NCBI RefSeq assembly: GCF_011745365.1
Contig: NW_024468909.1
Coordinates: 3,968,001-4,032,000, forward strand
Direction of reading: 5' to 3'
Length of the DNA: 64,000 nucleotides
From: Cryphonectria parasitica EP155
Lineage: Eukaryota; Ascomycota; Sordariomycetes; Diaporthales; Cryphonectriaceae
Shown here: piece by piece, positions 24,183 through 36,503 of the stretch
Layout of the letters: each line of letters starts with the position of its first letter
Position numbering within the stretch: position 1 is the stretch's first letter
Program-made: the position numbers and the translations under genes
The notes under the pieces: model-generated
What the model saw: the letters and a program-made list of their open reading frames with translations, nothing else
Databases searched by the model: none
Told to the model about the DNA's origin: nothing

Positions 24183-26817
24183 GACAAAACGGCAGAGATC
24201 CAGCCTCCCCAGAAACGGAGGACCTACTTGCCATTTGACAAAATATCCAGTCGGTCAGTCACCACCAAATAGCCATAGACGCGTCTCTGTCAAAACAAAA
24301 AGTCCTGGGGTCGCATGTCTTGTTTCCTCCTCGTCCCAGCAACCGCAGTGGAGAGACAATCGACAGCTGTGAACCGGGGCCGGCCGCCCTCGTGCGCGCC
24401 GAGTTGAGCTGAGGCGCCCTTCGCGGACTCAGCTGAGCCGCAGCTGCTCTGCTCCCAACTCTGGGGAATTCTGAGTCAGGACTACCCCAAAAGCAATAAT
24501 GGGCTGGCTGGACAGAGTATGGTAGAAAAGAGAAGCAATTTTCCAAACACTAGCATCCTCGTCCGGCCTCGTGTGGACGCCAACATTTGTTGCTTGCGCA
24601 CACAGTTAAGAATCGCAACTTACATTTTCATAAGTCATCTGCCGAGACCTCTCGGTCTTCTTTTCGTGCGATCTAACACAAGAGGAGATTACGCACAACT
24701 TTTGTTTGTGTCTCGGCTCAGAGCTTTTCCCCTCGGTCTTGAGGCACCCGTTGGCTGCTTTCTAATATCCGGAGGGGACGCCATTTTGCGGTTGAGGACT
24801 CGAAATGGGGTGGGTTGACTTTCAGTCCTGGCAGAGTCTTGACCTCGTCTTCGGTGTGACACCTCGATTTACCACGCAAGAGCCTCATCGGACTCGAGTC
24901 GATGGGGCTGCCTGGGATGCTCATGAAGCCTCTGTGGTTTTACTTCGCCGGCAGCAGGCAGACTGATTAGCAGAACCAGCCTGCATGAAGTCCGACCGAG
25001 AGCTTTCTGGGCTCATCCCAGAGCTATCAACGTGGATGGGGACTTGTAGCCCCGTGTCATCCGGTGCCCATGTGGCAGCCAGCTAATTATACAGCATGTC
25101 AGATAGGAGCTTTGATCCTATGTCAATCATTTTACTACTGTATGGATGGGACAGCACGATTCGCACGGTCACGGATGAGATGTCTATGTCTGCGGACTTT
25201 GTTTGCTGCTGGGTCATCGTCGTCATTGTGAGAGAAGAGAAGATGCTGTCCCACATTAGAGGAGGTCGCAGCAGTGTCGTACGGTGGCGACTGATATGTC
25301 AGGTCCCTGAGGGTCGCTTGAAGCGATGTCCGATCCAATCCTCCGACACGATGCGGTACGATGCGAAAGAGTGGAGATGTAGAGGCTCGTCAACCAAGCC
25401 ACAGACAAATCGCGGCGCTCGCTCGCAGCCCGTGACCTGTGAAGGAGTTTGGCTATGATGAGATTTGTGTCGATCATGTTTGATGGGCCAGGGCGTGTCC
25501 ATGGATGGAATGGCCAGTACCGACCGCTCGGGCGTGACCGGTAGCCGGCAGATGGACGATTATAAACCTTAACTCCAGGGGAAATTTGCGAGATCTGAGA
25601 GAGGGTCCGCGTCGGAGACCAACCGCGCGCCCCTTTTCCAAATGGGATCCTGAGACAAGCTTAGCACCTGAATTTTGCAGGGCCAAATTAACGAGGCCCA
25701 CCGTCGGAGCAGACCATGCAGGTGTTTATCGATGACGCTAACCATGAAGACGGCACCGATGTCACCTGGACCACTTGCATTATCCTGTCCTTGGTCGTAC
25801 TTGGTCGAAGCCAGTCTAGCTGCCAGCGAATGATGGGGCAGGTCGACCCCCACGATGTCACGATGATGCTTTATTTCCCCCCCTAACACTATCCTACAGA
25901 TGTAATAGGCTCTTCAGCCTTGATACGGATTGAGCACAGCTTGTGTCCATCGCCATCACGATGCCCAAAAGAGTACGAACTACTGCCGGGATCTCCCTCG
26001 CCCTCTGTCCTCTCCGTGGGGGGGACTGACAGAGAAACTGACCTAGACAAAAAGAAAACGAAAACCTGTTTCAATATGTAAATACACCAGAAGGGCCCCC
26101 GGCGTCTCACTATGTCTTGTTCATGCGGTGCCTTGTTCGACAAAGTCTCAATCCCCTTTTCTCCGACACCTTTCTGCAGCCTCCCCCATCTCTAACCTAC
26201 ACTCTGGAACTCCAAGCACGGCCGTTTTTGGGTCATCAAGCCGACGACAAAGTTGAACGAACGAGGTGTCGTCAGGATATACATATTTCGCCTTCCTGAA
26301 GCACACCCCGGTCTGAGTTGCTTTTGACTCTTGAATCTCAGGGCCTCTCGCAAGGAAGACCTCGACTAAACTCCGAATCGGACCCCACCCACATCATCCC
26401 CTGTGAGCCTGCAATAACACCGCTGGCGAGACCAGGAGGAGGAAAAGAAGAAAACGAAGAAAAGTCTAAACCTCTGTGCAGAAATCGTCGCTTTCAATCA
26501 CCGGGCGCGCCGCCTCGTCCAGCTGGCAAGAGGTAACTGTCCTGAGACGCCGAAAGACAGTTGGGCTTTACTTCACACAGAGCGGTCTGGATCCCTGGCC
26601 TCAAACTTTTTGTCGTTCGACAGCCTGGCCTTCCAATTTCTTGGCTGTGGCCCAATTTGAAATCGTTCTGCCCAGGCGCAGCTCGGCAGAGGAGGTTATT
26701 ACCGCCTATATCGACAGGAGCAGGCCTCCCCGCCCGTCGCGCCCTGAAGTATCCAACGAGCAGCGCCGACTGGTCGACTCTACGGCCTCGAGCCACGCCT
26801 TACCAGGGTAGAGAGGG

Positions 26818-26844
26818 AAAAAAAAAAAAAAAAAAAAAAAAAAA
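26818..26844 (+). repeat. 27-base poly-A run
   Basis: An uninterrupted A run followed by TTCTTCTTCTGG. No target-site duplication or element body was found on either side, so it is treated as a simple repeat. Confidence 0.8.
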
Positions 26845-27472
26845 TTCTTCTTCTGGTTCTTCTAGGTCTGGCCTCCTTTTTTTCCTTCTTTTTCTAGGTT
26901 ACAAGGGCCCAGGGTTGCATTATAGCCCTCCACCGAGCATTTCATCTGGCAACTGCGTGTTGGGTGCTTACTGCCACGCTGCGTGTAGCGTACCACGGCG
27001 CATCTCACACTGCCGGATCCTACACTGCGAGGCGTCGCTCGTTTCAGGCAGCTTATCCTGGTGTGGCGGTCACCCAGTGTGCTGTTGGCCACGAGCAGCG
27101 TGCCAAACAACCTTGTCGTGCTTGTGTCGGCAAGCGCCGTGTTCGACACCTTGCCTGCATCTGGAAACAGGGCGCTTCAACGAGAAGGACAACGACGCTC
27201 CTCATTGGCCGCTTCGACTGGAGACTTGGCTCATCACCAACTCGGGATCACGGCTCTGTGCCCTCCAATTCAAATTGTTGCGTCTATTTCGGATTGACTT
27301 TGCTGCAGGTGAGGTTCAGTTCACGACAGGCTTTGGCGCCTGGCGCTTAGCTGGAGTCACAGAAGGTTGCGCATGAAAAAGGCACGGAGCCTCCGCTCAT
27401 CGACACGATTTACACGAGGTCCTTGATTCTTCCTTGAAACTCTACGAGGAGTTGACCTCCCGACTCACTGCC

Positions 27473-29891
27473 ATGGACCCAACAACTACTCTTTTTACGT
27501 TCATGCTGTGAGTATATATTTTTTCCCCCAAAATTTACCTTTTGATGATTACTTTCCTTGGCGGAGATATTTCATCCATTTTTGTTTCTTATCCAAAACA
27601 AAATTACCTGTCTCGGTATCCCACCTGTGAGAGACAAGAGTTTCTTCTGCTGTGCCACCTCATTACCCACCGCCCATTACCCTGTGCGCCACTTTCCTTT
27701 AATCTCCTCGAAAAAGGCAAATACTTTTTTCTCTTTTCTATTTGCTTGATTTGTTTACTTTTTTGTCGATCCCCCGCGACCCCCATGCCTGACAGACTTT
27801 TGGTTCTGGCCTCTTGGCTCGTCGTGAGTGTTTCTCTCAATTTTGGGGAGAGTTTCTCCATGACCTGCATTTCGACAAAGTTTCCCCCTTTGGCGAGGCA
27901 CTGCCCAGCTGCATCAATCTCCGTGCGTACCGAATGACAGAGTTGCAGTAGGATCCGTCCCTTGCAGCTCGTGGTCAGCTGTGCGCATAGCCTGGGGCGG
28001 GTACCTGACAGTGGCGTCAGCCTGAACATGCTTGTTGGGCGATGACCCTGCTGTGTTCCTTGCCCGCCACATGGCAGCCCTACCTACACGCATCTTTTCC
28101 CGTATCTGATTTCCCCATGTATTGGGCGTCATCGTCGTCCGGGAGATTGATAGCAAAGCAAAGACCGGCCAAGCCGGTGGGCTGAACAGTGTGCTGTCCA
28201 GCTGATACCCCAGTCTCCACAATATTTCTTGCAAAGAGAGAAAGCATACATATGGAAGCCTTGGCTGTCTTATCTCTTTTTTTGTTTTGTTTTTTTGATC
28301 TTTTCCTGTTGTATATAATACAAAGACATTGTCCGGAATGCAAGCTAACTCGTTTCCACGCACCCCATCAAAACAGTGAAACGCATCCATCAGTACAGAC
28401 AGTCTCCCTTGTTGGCTCTTGGGACAACTTCTCAAAACAATACATTATGGAACGAGATTCGCGACGGGATCGAGGACAGTGGCGAGGCTGCCACACCTTC
28501 CAGGATATTGTTTGTGACGGAGATCGACCAGCTCCTTCTAGAAGGAATGGTGGCCTGAAAATGGGCCAGCCCTATTATTTTTATGTACGTGGGTGGTTGG
28601 TGTGGGCCCTCGCTTGTGAAAGTCCTGCCTGGCGCATAGAGTACAGCAAACTGACATTTGGTATCAAAAGTATGAGCTGGACGGCTCCCGTGAGACTCAT
28701 GACCCGACCCGGCCCTCGACCTCTACTTGCCCATATATGCCAGGTCAGACCGTCAACATCATGGTGGTCCCGACGGAGAAGTCCAACAGGAAACGAAGAG
28801 CATCCCTCAGCTCAATGAACGATAACGACTTCATGACCATGGACCCGAACGACAAGTTTCTCACCCCGAGGCCAGCACCTGTCCTGCCGGCTATTCCTGA
28901 CTTTCTGGGCCCGAGACATCGCCTACCGACCACCAATGCACAGGGCCTGAAGCACAAACGATCTGACCGGTCACTCCCGTTGACACCTACGCCGAGCTGG
29001 TGGTCGCCGAAGAAGCTCTTCAACCGCAAGCACGCCTCATCATCGCCTCAACCCAGTGTCGTGGAGACTCCAGCGTCGAGACCATCATTGTCCGAGGAGC
29101 AACAATGCGCTGTCGCATCAGAGTCGACAGGCACACGGTCCATGTCACCAGAGTCGCTGAGGAGGTTCCTGATGGACGAGGCGCCTGTGTCTTCGGAGGT
29201 CCAATCCCCAGAACGGCTCGGCCTGTCTATTCCAGATGACATTGCGGAGGAGGACGATGATGACTTCGTCGTCGCTTCAGCTGTCTCCGAATGTGGACCC
29301 AAGACCATCCTGTCGCCGCCGCCTCCCTCATCAAACATACTTCGTCGCCTCTCGGAGAACGAATCAACCATCACACTGAAGGCTGTTGCCACACAGGACC
29401 GTCCAACACTCTCACCACGATCCCCAATGCCGTCTGCCACCTTTTACCAGAAGCAATCACATCAACAGGTTGAGGAAGCTGACGTCCCCCTGTCGCGCTT
29501 CTCACTCTCCTCTGACGAGGGGTCCATTATCGACGACGACGACGACGACGACTACGCCGACGCCGACCTGGACTCGCCCACGACCACCGACAACGATATT
29601 CCCTCTTTCTACCACTCGGATGCCGACGACGACGATATCGACACCGAGTGCCTGTCACCGCCGAGGCAGCCTATAGTCCGCGAGTCTATGGAGCAGCCTA
29701 CTCCGGCCACGGCTTTTGCAGGCTACCGCCTTCCACGAACGTCCATGGATGGGGAGACCAAGGCGCCCTCTCCATCTCAGGACGACGCTGCTGATGCACC
29801 CGTGTCTGTCGTCAGCAGCCCGCCTCTATTGGCCCTGCCAGTCATTGATGACTTTGCCAGCGAATTGAAGTCAGCAGGCTTGTCTTTCTGA
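27473..29891 (+). CDS. Glycogen-binding-like (AMPK-beta E-set) domain protein
   Basis: Exons 27473-27507, 28377-28584 and 28671-29891 join in phase to 487 residues. Residues 1-110 resemble the carbohydrate-binding E-set fold of AMPK-beta type: a first strand (MDPTTTLFTFML), then QTVSLVGSWDNFSKQYIMER, GQWRGCHTF and NGGLKMGQPYYFYYELDG, ending with CPYMPGQTVNIMVVP. The rest is Ser/Pro-rich and disordered, with SLPLTPTPSWWSPKKLF near 155, an acidic repeat (IIDDDDDDDYADADLD) near 345 and probable CDK/MAPK-type SP/TP sites. Such proteins are widespread in filamentous ascomycetes but poorly studied; a link to glycogen or septal/signalling scaffolds is not shown. The first intron (869 nt) is unusually long and rests on phase and on the resulting first strand. 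Confidence 0.72.
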
Positions 29892-32596
29892 GCAATAGGG
29901 TCTCAGGGCCCACCACGCTTTGTACACGATCATCAATTTGTACCAGCAATATTCCTTCACACCAAATACGACTTTTTACCCCTTCGTCTTCTTCCCCTCG
30001 ATCTCAAGACTATATGGCATAGCAATGGAGCGGGCGATTTTCAAATGGGGGGTTTTTTTTTAATACGAGGGTTCAACAACCAAGACCTTTAGATTTCTTT
30101 TCCCTTTATCTCATATACCCTCAGCTTTTTTTCTTTCTTCCTTCCTGTGCTTAGACGATGTACGAACAACGATAAAAAGGGTCTCTTACTATACATTTTT
30201 CTATGAGTCTCAGGCGCCGGCGGCCTGAGTTGGGCGGAGAGAAGCAAAGCGATTTCGGACACAGCGGGGTTTCCACGGACTCTGGGTCGGGTGCTCGGAC
30301 ATGGGCCATGGCAAGGCAGATAGCGACCATATCAAAATGCAAAGAGCATAAAATATCTCAGGATCCTACGCGACCGAACCTCTCTTGCCTTGGTCTTATT
30401 GTGTCTACTGCAGCTTATCTTGCCAAGCTCTGCCAGCGAACTTCAGTGTGAGTTTCTAAGCGCATGGAATCATGAACACATCTACCTGGAGATATCGTAA
30501 AGAGTGTCCAATCAGTGGACATGAACCACCTTCGGAGATAGAAAGAGGGACTCCCGTCCACAGTGCATTGATCAATCTGCGGCGATCCGCAACGTTGTAG
30601 ATCATTGTTTACTACGGTACGACTCGTATCTCAGGGTCCAGTTATATATTTATATATATATATATAATGTACGTCACGGGCATCCGTGCGTGAAGACATA
30701 CCGACACTAGTAACATAAGACTTACCTCTATAGTAGAACAAACCTTTTTCCAAAGGCAGACTGGGCCCTTAAGAGTGCCCAAAGCGGTGGGGTGACCTCA
30801 CAACAAAACCCATCATTCATCGTCATAGCATCAGGAGTATAAGAATAAGGTTTGATTAATAACATCCGGGCTCCCCCCCTCCCCTTTTCCAGCCCTACAT
30901 CAAGCAGCATCCCATCCATGGTCGCGTAGAGAGTGGGGTATTCTTTTCTGGTTTTAACCCAATCAACTGTTATCGCTTAAGCGAAAACCTTCTGGGGAAA
31001 AAAGAAGGGGGAAAGAACGTTTCTAGACGGAGACCACTCAATTCATTACTCAACGCACCGTGCTTGCAAAGTAAATCTAAAGCAGATTCTTGGCGATACC
31101 ACCTAGGATACATGTGAGTGAACACACGAGACCCGGCACTAAAGGTCTAGCTCCCCCCCCCCCTTTTTTTTTCCCCCTTTCCAAAGGAGGACCCCTAGAT
31201 GCGCCCTTAAGACTAGAAGACCCAACATGTGAAGCACAATCATGCTTTAAGGCGGGACGAGGCAGAAGGCGTAAGGCGGAAAGATAACCCGAGGGGAACG
31301 TTTCAGGCTTTAAACTTACCTTGTACTTATGAACCCCCCACTCCCCCCCCCCAACATCAATAACGAGAAGACTTGGCTCGTTGATGCTTCGACGGGCTAT
31401 AGGTATCAGATTTGAGTTATGATCAATCATCTACTTCATGTTTAAAGTTGGCCAGACCTTCGAGTTTTGTCGAGACTGCTCTCAAAGAGGGAAAACAAGA
31501 TTGCACGTCTGTGCCGACCACAACGAGTTCATGCTTGGATCTTTTGATGAAGCTTCCCTTTCGGCATTTCAGTCTGTTGGCAAATTAACTTCCTCTCGGT
31601 CTTGGCACTCATTGCGATGCTGCTTGGAGAATGCGATTGGTTGGCTGCTTGGTGGCAGTCAAAAGGATGGTAGAAGTTCCGAGTTATCCGCATTGGGGGA
31701 CGTGTTATATTGATGTATAAGTAAATTGAATGAAGTATTATTATACTTTTTTTTTTCACCCATGGTTCTTCCGGTCCAGAGACTAAACCACGTAAGTATG
31801 TAAATGATTTTCAAATAGTAAGGCTTTTAGTGCTGCCTCAGTAGGGTGTCGAGGAGAATCTTGGCTCAGCAGCAGACTTTGGCTGAGCTTTCCCTCAGAC
31901 ATCCACAACCTAGTCCTACACGTTCAACTAACTAATTATCCTTTGCTTCTTGGCACCAAACTGCTTTTCATGAGCTCTCTCTTTCTCGTATAATTTCCTT
32001 GCCTTGCGAGGGTAATATGAACCCCTTCTCTCCGTCTCGTATTTTGGTGTGATGTTCCGTGTCGAAACTAAAATTGGGTAACAGCCTATTGTGAAGTGTA
32101 GCTTATAACACGATCAAGAGTAAATGTTTTGATTCTTTCGCGCATCCAGTTGTTACTGACTTTAATGTCGTCCCTTTTGCGGTTTCTTTGGATGTTTCAT
32201 CACCGGCCTCCAAAGTAAGAAATGACTGCTGTGTTCCTTTTAGAAGTGCACATTCAAGTAATTATACACTAACAGCCCCCTCCACCACCCCCCCCCCCCC
32301 AAAAAAAGAACAGCCGCAGTGCACGGTCGACGAGTCCTCACAGGCATAGGCGTCGACTTGATTCTATCTAGAGAACCGCATGTTAATTGCCGCAAAGCCA
32401 CATCAAATATTGAGCAGGACTCGACATAAGAGCCAAAAAAGAAAGGACCCACAAAAAAGACTCACCTATTGCGGAGTTCGCCGAGTCGTCCGACTGGGCT
32501 CGGCCCTCCACAACCCTCCGAGTGCCCACTCCGGGCCCCACGAATCTAAGAGAGGCAAAAGGAAAAATCTTCAAAAAAGGATGCATTACATCGTTT
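29892..32596. other. Gene-poor region, 2.7 kb
   Basis: Contains the 3' flank of the E-set gene, a TA repeat near 30648-30667 and several homopolymer C and T runs. No open frame with family support was found. Confidence 0.55.
32573..32578 (-). terminator. Pol III terminator (T6) of tRNA-Ser
   Basis: Six T on the minus strand, 18 nt after the tRNA 3' end. Confidence 0.6.
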
Positions 32597-32678
32597 CGAC
32601 GCGGGCCTGATTCGAACAGACGCCTCCGAAGAGAATAGATTTCTAGTCTATCGCGTTAGACCACTCCGCCACCGCGCC
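32597..32678 (-). tRNA. tRNA-Ser(AGA)
   Basis: An 82 nt class II tRNA without intron. The acceptor stem pairs GGCGCGG with CCGCGTC (one G-T pair) and the discriminator is G, as in serine tRNAs. The anticodon stem ATAGA/TCTAT encloses loop CTAGAAA, giving anticodon AGA (reads UCU, and UCC after inosine modification). A long variable arm (TCTCTTCGGAGG region) and the B box GTTCGAATC are present. Confidence 0.93.
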
Positions 32679-33570
32679 TTTGTTGGTTGTTTTAATGCCC
32701 AACATAAGGATACATAAAGGAATATGCTGGTGGTTGTGTTGATGGCGTGGTGGGTGAGCCTCCCTCGTACATGTATGTACCTTCACGTTATGATACCAAG
32801 ATCCTGATAGAATTTATTACTCTAAGCAGGTGTTGCGAGCCACACGGGAGGAATTGCTCTGCTGAGGTTGGTGAGCGCTTTACCATGCAGCACACCTATC
32901 TCGCCTTTCATAGCACCAACTGTCAAGTATAGTGCTTCTACAAATCATGCCATCGTGCGGCTAGTCGATACGTAGAGCTGAATGACCTCGTTGTTCTCTG
33001 TCTGTGAGACACTTGGCTTGTTTTGTTTGATTTGAATTGGAAGCCGGAGGTCGGAAGAAATTTACGTCTCCCAAGTAAGACTTGATTACAGCACACAAGT
33101 CAGACGTCAGCCTTTCAAAAGACTTGTCACTTGAGGCGCAACAGGCTGCACAATCGTCCAATTTTCAGTGCGGATAATAAAAAATACAGTAGATATATAC
33201 ATACTGTCATATACAGAACAATAGCACCGACCCACCTACCCACCTGGCTAAGCCAAGTTTTGCAAATCGCTCCTCGCTCTGGGCTTCCTTGCCACGCAGT
33301 TCTCTTCCCCCCCCCCCCTGTCTTTCTTCTTTTTCTTTTTTTTCCTCTGTTTCCTTCTTTACTGTTTCCAAGGGTCTACCCGGAAGATCCCAGATCCCTG
33401 CAATCAGGGTAAATATTCACCGCCTGCCCGGTGTGGCGCAGATGAACCCGCTCATGGGAAGACCCGCAAAGCCTGACCCAGCAGGCGCCAATGAAAGCAA
33501 AAGATCGTCGCTGAGCTAGTGCTTATGTATATAGTCAATACTTCTAACGGTGATTCCAACAACCGCAACC

Positions 33571-33659
33571 GGGCGCATGGTTTAGTGGTATAATACTCCC
33601 TTAGCAATTTCGGTTCGCAGATTTGGGAGTGGTCCTGGGTTCGATTCCCAGTGTGTCCA
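33571..33659 (+). tRNA. tRNA-Ala(AGC) with 17-nt intron
   Basis: Acceptor stem GGGCGCA/TGTGTCC contains the G3-U70 pair that identifies alanine tRNAs; the discriminator is A. Anticodon stem CTCCC/GGGAG holds a loop interrupted after position 37 by 33607-33623. The mature loop is TTAGCAT, anticodon AGC. A box (TGGTTTAGTGG) and B box (GGTTCGATTCC) are intact. The mature length is 72 nt before CCA addition. Confidence 0.9.
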
Positions 33660-33687
33660 ACCTTCAAGGTTTAATTCCTTGATTATC

Positions 33688-33695
33688 TTTTTTTT
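33688..33695 (+). terminator. Pol III terminator (T8) of tRNA-Ala
   Basis: Eight T in the sense strand, 28 nt after the tRNA 3' end. Confidence 0.65.
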
Positions 33696-33925
33696 CTTCT
33701 TTTCGTATCTATCGAATATTATTTTTCTTTTCACATTCTTCTTTTGCTTATCATTAAATTTCAATTCATTGCTGCCCCTTGCGCAGTGAAATTCTGCTGC
33801 TTACCACTTCCGTGGACTCTACCAATGGATATTGCAGGTAATTACCGAGTCTTCGAAACTCGTAGGCTCATACTATATAGTAACTCTTAGTATATTGCTT
33901 TGTGATTCTTCTTCTTCTACTACTA

Positions 33926-33954
33926 CTCTCTCTCTCTCTCTCTATATATATATA
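33926..33954. repeat. (CT)n-(TA)n microsatellite
   Basis: A CT dinucleotide tract runs directly into a TA tract. Simple sequence only. Confidence 0.85.
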
Positions 33955-34335
33955 CATCCATACATATATTTGTTCCACTGGAGAACCCATACCTGCTGAG
34001 GTTGGAGACGAGTACTGATCAAGTAAACCGCACTCTCGATTGGATCTTTTCTGTTTACAGTGGTCTGACCCCTCTTCCTCCGGCACGACCGCCAAGTCAA
34101 CATGTTCTTCAAACCAGTCTCACCGTTGCCAAAAGGGTGTTTTTTCACCTCTTTCTCATCCAGAGATATCTTGGTAACGCGATACCTCAGCCGCGGCTTC
34201 AGGGCCAGGGTTTCGACGGTTCCAAGCATGATGATAGAGTTCTGCATCAGTCCCGGCCCAAAAGCCTTCTGACTTTTCCGTGTCATGGACTGAGAAGATG
34301 GCGAAGTAAGCTCCGTCTCATCACGGAAATGAAAA

Positions 34336-35012
34336 CTATGCCGGAGTGACAGGGCCGGAAGAACCGTGTTCAACACGCAACCTGGAGCCTGAAGGCGCAG
34401 GCCGTCCTCGCGTATCGCTGCGTAACGCGATTTGTCTTGTAGCACAGATCCGCTGGTCGAACACAAATACGGGCGCCCGTCAGAACGGCTCGTCCCGCAG
34501 CCTGAAGTATCGCGTAAATGGGGTTCCAACTGGTGCCACCTTGACGAGGTCTCAGAGCCTGGTCATCCTCTGGTTGGCCGTGTCAGCCTCCACAATGTAA
34601 TTTACGTCCAGGTCCAACATACAGGCGAGGCATGTTGCCTTGTCTTCCCCCTTGCACGTTTTGCGGAAATTCAGGACGGCTTACCAGGTGGAAGTTCTCT
34701 GGGGCGAGAGGTCTTTTCCTTCAGCGTCCTGCCAGTGTAGGTTGGCAAGCGCCGGGTAGTTGTGTCACGGTTCTTGCAGCCTGCGTCCGACCGAGACGAC
34801 GTTTCGTCAAGGAATTTGGCAGAGGCATTCTACATCTCCTCGAAGTCATATGCTTTCTTATTCATCCAGACTGGCAGCCGCTGGGCAAGTACACCGTCCG
34901 AGTCCTGCCAGGCTACTAGAATGGGGCCGCCTCCAGCTCGCAGGACGCCTCCGACCTCGTCGGGGTCGACAAAGATTGGTTTGCACTTACACGCGTCTCG
35001 CACATGTCACTG
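34336..35012 (-). pseudogene. Decayed protein-coding gene, family unrecognised
   Basis: Two minus-strand frames read as protein with coding-like third positions but are broken by stops. From 35012 the frame gives HVRDACKCKPIFVDPDEVGG and, further on, GGGPILVAWQDSDGVLAQRL up to a TAG after YDFEEM (near 34835), then continues to a TGA near 34675. A second frame, beginning around 34620, gives VNYIVEADTANQRMTRL, a TGA, then DLVKVAPVGTPFTRYFRLRD, another TGA, and RAPVFVFDQRIC onward to a TAG near 34336. The frame change and at least three internal stops show decay; the upstream part to about 35350 also reads as protein in the first frame with more stops. The stops are not a uniform C-to-T pattern, so repeat-induced mutation is not an obvious cause. 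I do not recognise the family. Confidence 0.55.
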
Positions 35013-36503
35013 TTCGTAACTCCCTCTTCCATATGCAATGCCACGCACTCATCCTTGGTACAAATCCAATGTCGACCCGAGCCTCTTGTAGGCCTGCCGC
35101 TAGGGACGCGGGCGTGCTCTGTGGTGGCGGGGACAACAAATTCCTTAACCTAGACCATCCGCTCCAGACTCGGAGAGCATCTCAAGGGAGAACGGTTGCT
35201 AGAGCAGCCCAAACCGGGCCTGGGTTCTTGCCGAGTCGAGCAAATGGACGTCCAGATCCCGAAGTGCGAGCAACGGGCCAGACGAGAAGCGCTTTGTCAA
35301 GGCATACTGGCTGTACGGCACAGAAGATCAGAAGATCAAAGCAAAAGCGCGAAACCGGCTGGGCATAGGAGGGGTTTTGAGCATGTGGGTGCCGCGGGTT
35401 GCTAAACCTTGGAATGTAATCCATCCATTTGTTACTCATGGATCCAGAACCATGACTTTCAGGCTGCAAATTTGCCCAGTAGATAAGTGAAGGTGGAGAC
35501 GCCACCTCCAGAGAAGGAAATGATTGATTGTTGTTGATGAGGAAGTTGAGGAAAGGATCCTTTCTCTGGTGCCGGGCCCCCAAGGAAATGCCCCTGTTAC
35601 TTGCTTCTTCCTGCCCACAATAGCAGGGCTCACACCGCCGACGAATTATACCAAACCAGGGGGCTGCAAACAATGGGTATCTCGGAGCACACAAAATCCA
35701 TTGGGCAAGAGATTCACATTGTATCACTTCTACCCTACCAGAGCGGTTCCAATCCCATTCCATCCTGGCTCCGTCCTTCCGCAATATGTTCCTTCGAGAT
35801 CATTTTTCTTCTCCGTGCTCCATTAATATCCCTTTCTCCTTGCGCTTATCAAGCCTTACTGATGGTTGCTAAAATTTTAGACTGATTACTACAACGGTTT
35901 AAGAAATGAATTAATATGGCCTCACTTTGGGAACGGCCCTGGGTACAATTTCCGGTAATATCATGTCGATTTTGCCCGTTGGGTTTCGGGGCGTCATCAC
36001 CCGTTCCTATTCCTCTCTTTCTGAACATTCGCCTCGTTTCTCTCCCAATGTCATAAGTACTTCTACTCTGTTTTCTGTGCCGACGGGTGGGGAACGGCGG
36101 ACAGGTCACCCACCTTGATCTGATTACCTTGTGGACAAATCTCGTATGCACAGCAGCAATGATGCCAAAACCCTGGGATAAAGGTGAGTGTCCGCACGTT
36201 ATTTCAAGGAAAGAGCTGATAGGATGGAGCAAGGTGACTACATAGTCTTGTGAACTTGATGTGTGGCTGTAAACTGAGAATGTGGCGTGATGAACCAGAC
36301 AAAAGTACCCAAGCCTGAGGGTAATATTTCACACTGGCTCATCAAGGCATTACCTCGAGCTTGCCCAAGGCTGATCAACCATGGGTAATTGGCCGCGCTA
36401 TTGGTATGATCATCGCTGACAGATCATTAGGTGCCTTCCATCTTATGTCATAATACTTGGTGATCCCGACCGTTTCCAGGACTGGCCAATATTATAATGA
36501 TCA
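35013..36503. other. Relic-bearing region, 1.5 kb
   Basis: The first 350 bases probably continue the decayed gene at 34336-35012. The remainder, apart from possible upstream debris of the P450 relic, shows no supportable gene. Confidence 0.4.

Larger units (their letters stand above)
23404..27472. other. Gene-poor region, 4.1 kb
   Basis: I find no supportable gene here. Open frames of up to 271 codons (26561-27376) lack family similarity and coding-like codon use. The region holds a cluster of ACGCGT cores at 24169-24284, a T-run near 23718-23733 and a 27-base A run at 26818-26844. Part of the last kilobase is probably the leader of the downstream gene. Confidence 0.55.

Noticed and set aside
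26818..26844. Poly-A run as the tail of a retroposon
   Set aside because: No target-site duplication, no upstream element body and no tRNA-like or reverse-transcriptase sequence nearby.
26561..27376. 271-codon plus-strand open frame spanning the poly-A run
   Set aside because: It reads through 27 A as poly-Lys, has no family, no consistent third-position bias and overlaps the probable leader of the next gene.
33926..33954. CT/TA tract as a transposon end or origin
   Set aside because: Simple dinucleotide repeats only; no inverted partner was found.
34336..35012. Repeat-induced point mutation as cause of the decayed gene
   Set aside because: The stops (TAG, TGA) are not consistently explained by CpA to TpA changes, and no second copy is present in the window.
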